This document shows, piece after piece, positions 1-9,307 of a stretch of DNA of 64,000 nt (position 1 is the first letter of the stretch; each line of letters opens with the position of its first letter). The translations under genes and the position numbers were made by a program. Source of the stretch: Rhynchopus sp. YZ270_cl-10. Its lineage: Eukaryota; Euglenozoa; Diplonemea; Diplonemida; Diplonemidae. Location of the stretch: contig OZ037933.1 of the NCBI GenBank assembly GCA_964035575.1, positions 744,001 to 808,000 of the forward strand, given 5' to 3'. Below the pieces are notes generated by a model that saw only the letters and a program-made list of their open reading frames with translations, made no database searches and was not told the origin of the DNA.

Positions 1-2411
1 AAATTTTCTTTTTTTTCCCCCCCTGTTTTCTTTCGGTGAAAAAAAAAAGACTTAGGTTTCAGCTTACTCACGCTTTCCTCTTTTTCTCGCCTTTTCTTTT
101 TTCTTTTGGTTCCGTTCGAGCCCCACCCCACACCTCCACACACACCCCCCTACCATTGACTATGGCCTCACTGGGTTTGAATAAAACCTTGTGTTTGTCT
201 CTGTCCTTCCGTCTCACCCCTCATATCGAATTATTCTGGCCCAGAGACATTTTTTTTTTCTCGCGTTTTTTGACGTATTACTAAAATGTTCGTGTCTTTC
301 TTTATCTATTGTTTATGATTTTATTACAGTCATACATCAAACACCCGGTGGAGGGGGGGTTAAAAAACAATGTGTATGGTACTCCTGATAACCCCATTTT
401 GCGTACTTGTTGCGCACTTTGTGCACGAAAAAAAAAAATACAGGAATATCCTATATTGCGTACTTGTTGCGTACTTGGTATTTTTTATTTCAGGAGCACC
501 AGTGTATGCGTTTAAAATGAATGATGGGTTAGGGTTCCTTGCATCTTGCGTAGAATTATACCCATTTGGTCTGTGCATGAGAGCCGATTCGTTCTTCACA
601 AACATGATTTTTCTCCTCTTTTTAAAAAACCCCTTTGTGACCCAACCACTGTAGCGGTTTTTAACTATTTTTCATTAAGGTGACTAAGCACCAGAGGCTT
701 AGGATCATCTTATAAACTTTTCTTTTTCTCAGACGACAGGTAGACAGGATCTACTCAATATTTTTGACCAACTCTTAGCATGGTGGAAAGATTTTATGGC
801 CCATCTTTCCACAGAAGCAATAATTGAAGGTTTTTTTTTTTCAAATGGGTGTCAGATGGTGGCAATTTTCCAATCAGAAAAAGTGGGTATGTCCCAATTA
901 CCCACTTTTCTCGAGAGCGGTCCTCTGTGAAGACCCCTTTTCAGAACGACGTCAGGCTATCCAGTATCCAATAAATTTTCAAAATGTGTCAAAACTAAAA
1001 CATTCTTGCTTCTTTGGGTTCAGATGATTAAAAATCTTTCAATTCTACCCCAGTGCGTAGGGGGGGTGCCTGTGACCAGGTCCCCCCACCCATACTTTGG
1101 GTTTTTTGTGTTTACACGGCGGGGCTGTGTAACACCTGTTACACAGCTGAGGGTGTGTAACTTTCAATGATATGCGTTATGTTGTGAGAGTGTCACCGTG
1201 GCACTCTCACAAACCTGTGTGACACTGTCACAAAATGTGTGACAAGTGTCACACATTACACAGCCCCGCCGTGTATGGGTTCCTATTTTTTTTATTTCCT
1301 ACCTTCTTCTACAGGGCGATTTCGGGTGTTTAAGTCAACTACCCCCCTGGTACCCGAAAGGTTAAACGGGGGTAATAAAATAATGGAAACTGTGATTTTT
1401 TTTAGAACACAAAAGGAAAAAAGACAGCCCCTCAGTCCAGCATTAGATACCGTTTGGACGAGGGATTTTTTTTTTTTTTTTTTTTTTTTGTTTGTTTGTT
1501 TCAGTCCTTTTATCACAGTGGAGATTGCACAGCTGTGGCAACACAACCGAGGCAACTACACTACTCAAAAAAAAAAAAAAAGCAAATTTATGTACAGCGG
1601 TTACAGAAGGTTCTGCCCAAAGAAACTGACCTGCCTAAAATATATTCCACCATCGATTTGAAGCCTTTTCTTTAGGACTTACTATTTTTTTCACCACTGT
1701 ACTTACTACTTTAGCAACACCAGCAAATAAATAAAAGGGGGGGCTAACTAACTAGATTACATGCATTGTGTGTGTGTGTGTGTGTTTTTTGTTTTTGTTT
1801 TGTGCGCGATAACGAATGTGATCAAGGTGACTAATCACGAGAGTTTATTTATTTCTTTTGTGGACAACTCGACACGCATTTTTATCCAGGCTTATTCCTA
1901 AAGCTGGAAGTTTTTTTTTTCTCTCTCTCAAATCAAAAAAAAGGTAGACAGATTTGGGAATGAATGAGTCATCTTTTCATTTTTTTTTGTCCTTTTTTCC
2001 CCCCCTTCTTGTTGCGCAACTCTGCCCCACTTCAGTGCTTATTGTTCATAAACGGCTACAATGCTATGTTTTGCTTCAGGTACAACGGAGGCGACGTGCT
2101 TTTTGCGCTTTCCAATCTTATTATCTTCTAAGGGTCTTGTCTCTTCGGACTCCCGCTTCCTCTACGAGTGGAGGAGTGGATACCTTGTACCTTTTTTTTT
2201 TAAAAAAAGGTGCCTATCGGAGAGGACCTATTTCTCATTTAAAGCTAGGCTTTGCAGTTACAAAAGTTACTTGTGTGGGGAGATCCGGGTGCCCCAACAA
2301 CACTATTCACAAAAAAAAAAAATTCTGTACTTCATTGGTCCCCACCAGTGGAGTCCCCCATACAGGAGGAAGGGAGGGGGTTCGCCCTCTCCCACCATAC
2401 TACACGCGAAT
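1..2411. other. Intergenic: short repeats and one TA-flanked MITE
   Basis: I see no gene here. Open frames are short and full of homopolymer-encoded Phe and Lys. The stretch holds a hairpin-module copy near 678-722 (CTAAGC...GCTTAG, then CATCTTATAAAC and a T-run), a diverged copy near 1817-1856, a GTGGAG-type module near 1521-1580 ending in an A-run, and the inverted-repeat element at 1115-1273. A TG dinucleotide run lies near 1767-1784. Confidence 0.6.
1115..1273. mobile_element. TA-flanked MITE, 159 bp (mariner-like by duplication)
   Basis: The perfect terminal inverted repeats read CACGGCGGGGCTGTGTAA at the left and its complement at the right. A TA dinucleotide sits directly outside each end (1113-1114 and 1274-1275), the target duplication of Tc1/mariner elements. 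The interior holds further short inverted repeats built on GTGTGACA/TGTCACAC and GAGAGTG/CACTCTC. It has no coding capacity, so it is non-autonomous. Superfamily placement rests on the TA duplication alone. Confidence 0.75.
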
Positions 2412-2912
2412 ATGACTCTCCTTTTAAGGAGATATGATATGGCGATTGCTCAGGCGCGGGCTATGACGGCTGAAGCGATGACTGAGGATGAGTGGTGTGA
2501 TGCGGCCGACCTGGTGTCAGCTGCATGCACTCTATCGGGGCTGATCTCGCAGCTCACGATAGAGGTGGCAGAAGAGGAAACGGCGGTGCAACCGCCACAT
2601 GACGTGACACCGCGGGCCGTAGCGCTTGCGATGTTGGTGCGAGCAGCAGCAGCGACTTGCACCGAAGACGAGACACCCGGCGCCTGCTTCCCCGCAGGAG
2701 CCACAACAACAGCGACCCCCACCATGACGTGCACCACCGGTGGGAAGGTCAAGACGCCTCACAAGGCGCTGAAGAACAAGCCCCCGCCGCCGCCCCCACC
2801 CGACCGTGGGTTGACTGCAGCCAGGAAGCCAGTGCCGCCGCCGCCGCCCAATCGAGACTGGACGACGACGACCGCCATGAGCATTGCATGGAGTAACTCC
2901 GGCATCACTTAG
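2412..2912 (+). CDS. Small Ala- and Pro-rich hypothetical protein (tentative)
   Basis: A 166-residue frame whose base composition turns clearly GC-rich compared with the AT-rich flanks. The first 60 residues look like amphipathic helices rich in Ala, Glu and Asp; residues about 90-110 are Thr- and Cys-rich. The tail holds two runs of seven and five prolines (near residues 123 and 141) followed by a short basic patch. I recognise no domain. The start at 2412 is the first Met after composition changes; the same frame is open further upstream but reads as low-complexity filler there. A long antisense frame also exists, so coding status is only moderately supported. Downstream, after the stop, lie two GTGGAG-type repeats. 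Confidence 0.4.
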   Translation: MTLLLRRYDMAIAQARAMTAEAMTEDEWCDAADLVSAACTLSGLISQLTIEVAEEETAVQPPHDVTPRAVALAMLVRAAAATCTEDETPGACFPAGATTTATPTMTCTTGGKVKTPHKALKNKPPPPPPPDRGLTAARKPVPPPPPNRDWTTTTAMSIAWSNSGIT

Positions 2913-5854
2913 ACGCGTGTAGTATAGTGGAGTTCATCTTCGGGTGTCTACACTAAAACAACCAAGTTTTCAAAAAATAGTGGAGCACACTCTAGGCATA
3001 GTGTGCACACGAGTCGTATTATCGGATACGATAATAATTATCGTATATTATCGTATGAAATTATCGTATATTATCGCATACGATAATATACGATAATTTT
3101 TTTACACGGGGTTTCCACACATAATCGTGTATACGATAATATACGAGTCGTATGCGATAATCTTTGGCTCAGATCCCGAATACGATAATTACGATAATAC
3201 GACTCGTGTGCACACTATGTCTAGGGTGGCTACACTAATACAAACCAAGTTTTCAAAAAAAATCGAAATGTGTCTCTTTGTTGTTGTTCGTTATTGTTGC
3301 GTTGAAGCATCTGCACACAGTTACAAAAAAAAAGTGGAGATGATTTGCACAAACTGTGGCAACACAACCCCCCGAGGCAACACTACACGACTCCAACAAT
3401 TTTGTCAACAAAAATTTTTTTTTCTCTCTCTCACTTCGTTTTTTGTAACGAGATGCATGAGAGAGGCAAATCTATCTTTCAAAATATTCCCCCTTTTTTT
3501 TCCTTCTCATTTTACTATCAATTCCACCCTTAGTAGGGAACAGCATGGTTAAGGTTTACATCCCCTCTGTGTAGTGGTCCTGGTCACGCACCAAGGTACA
3601 CCGTCACGAGAGGGCTTTTTGTATTGCAATTCGATGCTTTTAAAAAGTGTCTAACTTCGTGGCCAAAAAAAAGGCATTAAAACAAAAGTGTATTCTCCAC
3701 GTACAGCATGACCCCCTAGTGTCGTTTTTTTCTTATGACAATACGTTTTACAAAACATCAAAAAAAAAAAGCAAGGGTACATTTTTCGCACCCTCTTTGC
3801 CTTCTTTTCGTTTAGAAAAGACTTTGAGGACAGTGAATGACTGTCTTTTTGGCAGTTACACTCAATCCAACATACTATCGAAACAGAAAAAGAAAAAGAA
3901 AAAAGCCAACCGGGGCACAGTCCTCGGGGTTACTCTGGATAGAAAAAGAAGAGCAGCCACACTACTTACGGCAGCGCTAAAGTGACGAGAGTGAATACCA
4001 AGTAAAAAAAAATTGACGCCTGCGTGGATACACACGAAAAAAAAAAAAAAATGAAGAGCGAGGTGGCTACACATTGTCAATTTATCAAAAAAAAAAAAAA
4101 AAAACAAAACAAAATAAAAACGTCAGACCAGAGGCCTCATCTCGTTCCCAATCTCATCTCTCTGCCTCTCTTACGGGAAAAGGTGTGCTGTCTGCAACCT
4201 GCACGATGACCATGTGCCCCCAGATAACATACTAACTTCGGTGCCGTTATTAGCGTGCTAACGTAAGGAAAATAGTATGGTTACCTGGGTCACATGGTCA
4301 CTGCGTGGCCTTTTTCAAGAAAGTGTCATTTTGGCTTTGTGGTCGTGACCTACCTCTTTTGGTGGGGATTTTTTTTTTTTTGTCGGTACAACAAAAAAAT
4401 AAAAACAACAAAAAGTGGATATTTGTACTAATGTGGCAACGCATACAGGCAACTATATCGCAATATTTTTTTTCTTCTTCTTCTTTTGAATCTATTCAAA
4501 AAAAAAAAAAAAAATCAGCAGGATTGATAAGCAACAAAGGTGATAGGTTCATCTTATAAAACTTTTTTTTTTTTTTTTTAAATTATGTGCATGACAACGA
4601 ATATTTTTGTTGATCCCTCACCATATACTATCAATTTATTGATTGCACATGATGAAAATACTAATCATGTACATGGCAAGATGGTAAGGTGTACAAGCTT
4701 CATTCATCTTTCACTTTTTTTCTCTTTCATTTTCCCCCCTCGATAACCGCATAGGACCGATACCGATATCAATGAAGTCGTTTGTGCTTCAACTGTGTCC
4801 TTTTCCCTCTTTTTTAAAGCAACATACGGTGACGTAAGCACGAGAGAAAGCCTTACCTAAAACAAATTGCCACCTATGGCACTGTTATTGCCACCCACCG
4901 AGTAGCAATAGCACACAAAAAAAGCAAATGACTGATGAATAAACCAAAGAATAATCTAATCCGACTAATCACGAGAGGCTTAGGTTCATCATTGTACCCC
5001 CTTTTTTTTTCTTTTTCTTCCAGTTCTCAATTGTTTCCCCTCTCCCCCCATACATGACATAATGATTCGATTTGGCAAATAAAAGGAACTACATTGACTG
5101 TGCATAAAACCCCTTTCCTCAAAAAAGCAGTGTCAGGTCTTTCACTCAAACAGAATATTTCTCTCTTTCGGAACACTCACGCCCCATACGTTGCATGAGT
5201 ACGACCGAGCTGCGTTTTAAAACGTTTTCAACTACTCATTTTGTTTGAAATGAAAAGATTTGATTGGTACAATTGTCACGAGAGGGTTTTTTGTATTTCA
5301 AGTCAAACTTTGTTTTTTTGGGTGCGTTTCGAAGAGGAAAAAAAAATTGCGTGGAGTTCACACGAGAAAAAAGCGAGGTGTCTACACGTCATCAATTTTT
5401 GAAATTTTCAATTTTTCAAGAAAAAAAAAAAAAAAAAAAACAGTTGCTTATCTTTCCTGGTAGGGATGGTTGTGGGGAATGTTGTTTTGTGTGGCTTACA
5501 AGGGTGCATAGTGCCCGTAAGTCTTGTTTTATCTTAAAAAGATGAAATGTGACGTCAGAGGGACACATTCCATCTTTGCAAGTTTCTTTTCAATTTGATT
5601 TGTGTCTTTTTTTTCTCATTGGTTTTTTGATTGTGCCGGGTAGGTACAAACAAAATTGTTGTTGTTGTTGTTCTTGTTTTTTTTTTTCAAAGGGATTCTC
5701 AAAAGAAAAAAAAAATGCAAAAAGCTTGGAAAAAGAAAAGAAAAAATTCCCCCACTTTGCTCAAATCTGCTAATCTAACTCAACACAAAAAAAAAAAAAA
5801 CACATCTTACAGAATCAAAACAAAGAGGAATCTTTTAGCAAGAGCCGCACAACA
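2913..5854. other. Intergenic: repeat cluster, no gene seen
   Basis: Contains GTGGAG-type modules near 2929, 2979-3260 (interrupted by the element at 2997-3219), 3342-3400, 4028-4090 and 5342-5410. It also holds CACGAGAGG modules near 3586-3640 and 5268-5312, a CTATCAATTTATTGA module near 4602-4660, and a diverged CTAAGC module near 4962-5000. A-runs and T-runs of 8-18 bases are common. No open frame looks like protein. Confidence 0.6.
2997..3219. mobile_element. CAT-ended foldback element, 223 bp, 6-bp TCTAGG duplication
   Basis: The left end starts CATAGTGTGCACACGAG and the right end is its complement; the perfect inverted ends run about 28 bp. TCTAGG flanks both sides (2991-2996 and 3220-3225). 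The host is a GTGGAG-type module whose uninterrupted form occurs at 52561-52612, so the empty site is known within the window. The core is a satellite of short palindromic units (ATTATCG/CGATAAT), with no coding capacity. I do not recognise the superfamily. Confidence 0.75.
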
Positions 5855-8800
5855 ATGCAGCTTGCGAAGCTGGCAGTTCTGCTGGGCGCTGTGCTAGTCG
5901 CAGAGGCACACATCGGAGGAGGCGGACACAGCCATGGCCACGAACAGCGCCGTAGGGGCCGTGGACGTGGACGTGGTGGCCGCCGCCACCGCCGCCACCA
6001 GAAGCCCGACTACGAGAACAGTGCGTTTGCACAGGACTTCGGATGTGTGTTTGCCTGCGCAAAGGCGCTTGGTGAGGGCCAGGTGGAGTGCATGAAGTGC
6101 ATCGACAAGTACGCAGGGGAGATTGTGCAGGTGCCCGTCTCCTACGCAAAGGACATGCTTGCCTTCAAGCTGAACCCGTCGCAGGACTACACCCAGGGCT
6201 GGTGTGGGAAGAAGGCGCTGCACCCTGAGGAGGGTGTTGACGTGAGTGTGTACCCCAGCGGGTGGATGCCGGTGGTTGACGCTGCAGGCAACGTGACCTC
6301 GTACACCGGATGTGAGACGACAACAGACTTCCCCGGAATCGACACGATCTCGCACCAGAGCCACGCGTTTGTGAAGGAGGCGCTGAAGGACATCCCGCGC
6401 AAGCAGAACGACGGGGAGGTGTGGCGTGGAAACGAGCTTGGCTTCATTGTGTCGAGCGCGATCTTCTGGGACAAGGTGAGCCCGCGTGCCCTCCTCCTCG
6501 GGTCGAACGTGAACCAGCACAAGGTGGTGCGTCCGATCCTTGACGAGGTGTTCGGAACGTGCGACGCTGCCTGTGAGGCTGCGATGTCTGCGTCTGCAGC
6601 AGAGTTCCTCTCTGGCAGGGAGCTGCTGGACGTGCAGACGGACATCAAGCGTTGGGTGTTTGAGGAGCTCTTCAAGCTTGCCTACCCTGGTGAGGTGAAC
6701 CCTATCCCGTCGGCCGACTTTGTTGCCCTGCAGTCTGGGTTCCTTGGTCTGCAGCCGTTTGTGCAGCTGGTGCCACCCTTCGTGGGGGAGCTGATGGCGG
6801 AGAGCGTGAAGGAGAAGCTGTCTGCGGTGCACGACGTTCTCCGCATGTTCACTGAGAAGCACTACGGGGCACGTGTTGCGGACGGCGACTGCGCACCCAC
6901 AGAGGGTGGCTGCCTGGACCAGCTGACGGCGGCCTTCCTCGACACCTTCATGTCTGCGGGTGGTCTGTCTGTGCCGAGCGGTATCTCGACAGCACTGTGG
7001 GTGATGTACGGGGACGTTGCGTCGCACGGGGACATGTTCCCGACGAACTACACCATTGACAACAACGACGTGCTGCCGCTGTACTACGAGTCGATGCGTT
7101 TCTTCGCGCCTGTTGTGGGTTTCCCGTGGTGGGACCCTGCCCCGGAGCGTGCGACGGACGACTTCGGAAGCCAGTTTGACGGTGGCCACCGCACGGTGCT
7201 GAACCTTGCCTTTGCGAACCGTGACCCGAATGTGTGGGGAGGAGACGCACACAAGTTCCGTGTGCGTCCGGCAGCGGAGTACTACGAGCACTTCATCGGG
7301 TTTGCGGAGACGGCTGTGGATGAGACTGTGGCCAACGGGACGATGAACAGGGCGTGCCCAGGTAAGACGACGGCGATTGCGCTGGGACAGGCCTTCCTGC
7401 AGAACTTCAACCAGAGCGAGTGGGCAAACACGGGGGACTCGAAGAGTGAGTTCACCCTCGTTGTCCCGTTCATCGACAACTTCATTCTGGCTAAGGGGGA
7501 CGCTGGTGCGAACCTGACAGACGCACCTGGCCCGCTGGGGTCGCTGCCGTCCCTGCCGTCGCTGTCGGACCTGCCGTTCGGCTTTGGCGACTACTTCCAG
7601 GAGCTCATTGCTGGCCTTGGCGACCCGTCGTTCCCGCAGAACATTGTCGATGAGTTCCGCTTCGACCTGTACGCACGTGGGCTGGCGAAGCAGAACGCAG
7701 ACGGCCTTGTGGGTGCACCGGTGCTGACCTCGCAGTACGTCGTGCCGCCGACCGTGCACGGGGAGGTGCCGTCGACGACTGTGGGTGTGGCGGACCACAT
7801 CACTGTCCCGAAGGAGGACGAGTCGTGGCCGCAGACGTCTGAGGAGGCTGCACAGCAGGCACAGATCTACGGCGCAGTGCTGCCGTTCCCGTACACGGCG
7901 GACATGTGCGGTGTGTGGAACGAGGACGAGAACCCGGAGGCGATCCTGCGGGAGATGATGTTCGGGGGGCTGAACCCGGACCGTGTGCTGGTGCCGTGGG
8001 GTGAGGAGAAGTACACGGACGCAGGGTTCTCGAGCCTGATGTTCGAGGGTGTGGGCCAGGGCCGTGTGGAGCGTGTGAGGGACGGGGACCGCCGTGCGAG
8101 GGGGGCGAAGTACGCGTCGTACCTGAACTTTGCGGCGGACCTGGAGGTGAAGCCCGGCTTCGCGAAGTACGGGGCAGACGCGTACTTCAACGAGGACAGG
8201 CAGGTGACACACATTGTGCGTGGGGGCCGCACCTACTACCCCTCGGAGCCTGGCTGGGCGTCCTTCACCGCCTCGGGTATGAGGTGGCGCCAGTGCCGCG
8301 AGCTGCACGGACGCACCCGGTGCTGGAGGAACCCGCTCGAGGCACTGCGCAGAAGGTCGTGCATCTGCGACGTCCCGGCACGCATCGGCTTCAGGGCGGC
8401 AAAGCTGGGTTTCCTCGGAACGCTGAGCGCTGTGCTGTCTGTTGTGGACCACCTGTACGAGCTCCACCTGACTGTTGCGAACGGGATTGTGACGGCCAAC
8501 GTGGAGGAGCTGCCTGTGGACCACGCGATGCGCAGACTCATGCAGCCCTTCGGCTTCCGCACTGCGCAGATCAACTGGGCCGCGGCCTTCTCCCTTGTGA
8601 ACGAGTTTGGTCTCCTCCACCGTGCGACGGCGCTGACGAAGGACGGTCTGCGCGAGCTGCTCCTGCTTGCAGAGGCGTCGAAGGCGGGGGTGACGTTCCA
8701 GCCGACACCAGCACGCTTTGCGGCACAGGGCATCGATGAGAGGGACACCACCCTCCCGCTGCACGAGGACGGAGGTGACTTCTACGCTGTGATCAAGGAC

Positions 8801-9307
8801 TACATCCACAGCTACATGACTGCCCACTGGGACTACGCCAGCAACGCCTGCAACGCCGACGTGCACATGCGCAGCTGGATTGCACGTGTGAACCAGATGA
8901 GCCCCGGACACAACCTCCCTGAGGAGCTTACCTGCGAGTTTGTTGAGGATCTCCTTACCACCTTTGTGTACGGTGTCACTGCTGGCCACACCCACGTCGG
9001 TGCCCTTGGCGCTGAGTACGAGGACCCGTGCCACATGCCCTGGGCATGGCGTGAGGGTGAGATGTGCGGAACCCCGAGAACCGGCTACACCCAGATGGTT
9101 GTCCTTGCCTCCACGAGCTACAACCAGCCCAAGCTCGTCGACGACTACACCCACATCTACCCTGACGAGGCGGACAAGCAGCTCTGGAGGGACTTCCAGA
9201 CGAACCTCAAGGCCTTTGGCGCTCGTGTGGACGCAAGAAACGCTCTGAGGACAAGACAGTTCAAGAGCTTCGACATCAACAACATTGAGATTTCTGTTGG
9301 AATCTAG
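5855..9307 (+). CDS. Secreted cytochrome P450 (CYP74-like)-lipoxygenase fusion
   Basis: A 1150-residue uninterrupted protein. Residues 1-18 look like a signal peptide, followed by a Gly/His/Arg-rich stretch. Residues about 50-560 are P450-like: an I-helix segment with AGG at 368-370 in place of the usual acid-Thr pair, as in CYP74 enzymes, the K-helix ExxR (ESMR, 412-415), and a haem loop RACPGK with Cys501. Residues about 650-1150 are a compact lipoxygenase domain without PLAT: EAILREMMFGGLNP resembles the conserved LAGxNP region, the iron motif H-x4-H is His866/His871, a third ligand is probably His1045, and the chain ends in Ile (EISVGI), the usual C-terminal iron ligand. The position that is often Asn or His four residues after His1045 is Gly. 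By family knowledge, the lipoxygenase would make fatty-acid hydroperoxides and the P450 half would dehydrate or cleave them (allene-oxide synthase, lyase or epoxyalcohol type). Substrate is unknown. Codon use is strongly GC-biased. Confidence 0.8.
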   Translation: MQLAKLAVLLGAVLVAEAHIGGGGHSHGHEQRRRGRGRGRGGRRHRRHQKPDYENSAFAQDFGCVFACAKALGEGQVECMKCIDKYAGEIVQVPVSYAKDMLAFKLNPSQDYTQGWCGKKALHPEEGVDVSVYPSGWMPVVDAAGNVTSYTGCETTTDFPGIDTISHQSHAFVKEALKDIPRKQNDGEVWRGNELGFIVSSAIFWDKVSPRALLLGSNVNQHKVVRPILDEVFGTCDAACEAAMSASAAEFLSGRELLDVQTDIKRWVFEELFKLAYPGEVNPIPSADFVALQSGFLGLQPFVQLVPPFVGELMAESVKEKLSAVHDVLRMFTEKHYGARVADGDCAPTEGGCLDQLTAAFLDTFMSAGGLSVPSGISTALWVMYGDVASHGDMFPTNYTIDNNDVLPLYYESMRFFAPVVGFPWWDPAPERATDDFGSQFDGGHRTVLNLAFANRDPNVWGGDAHKFRVRPAAEYYEHFIGFAETAVDETVANGTMNRACPGKTTAIALGQAFLQNFNQSEWANTGDSKSEFTLVVPFIDNFILAKGDAGANLTDAPGPLGSLPSLPSLSDLPFGFGDYFQELIAGLGDPSFPQNIVDEFRFDLYARGLAKQNADGLVGAPVLTSQYVVPPTVHGEVPSTTVGVADHITVPKEDESWPQTSEEAAQQAQIYGAVLPFPYTADMCGVWNEDENPEAILREMMFGGLNPDRVLVPWGEEKYTDAGFSSLMFEGVGQGRVERVRDGDRRARGAKYASYLNFAADLEVKPGFAKYGADAYFNEDRQVTHIVRGGRTYYPSEPGWASFTASGMRWRQCRELHGRTRCWRNPLEALRRRSCICDVPARIGFRAAKLGFLGTLSAVLSVVDHLYELHLTVANGIVTANVEELPVDHAMRRLMQPFGFRTAQINWAAAFSLVNEFGLLHRATALTKDGLRELLLLAEASKAGVTFQPTPARFAAQGIDERDTTLPLHEDGGDFYAVIKDYIHSYMTAHWDYASNACNADVHMRSWIARVNQMSPGHNLPEELTCEFVEDLLTTFVYGVTAGHTHVGALGAEYEDPCHMPWAWREGEMCGTPRTGYTQMVVLASTSYNQPKLVDDYTHIYPDEADKQLWRDFQTNLKAFGARVDARNALRTRQFKSFDINNIEISVGI

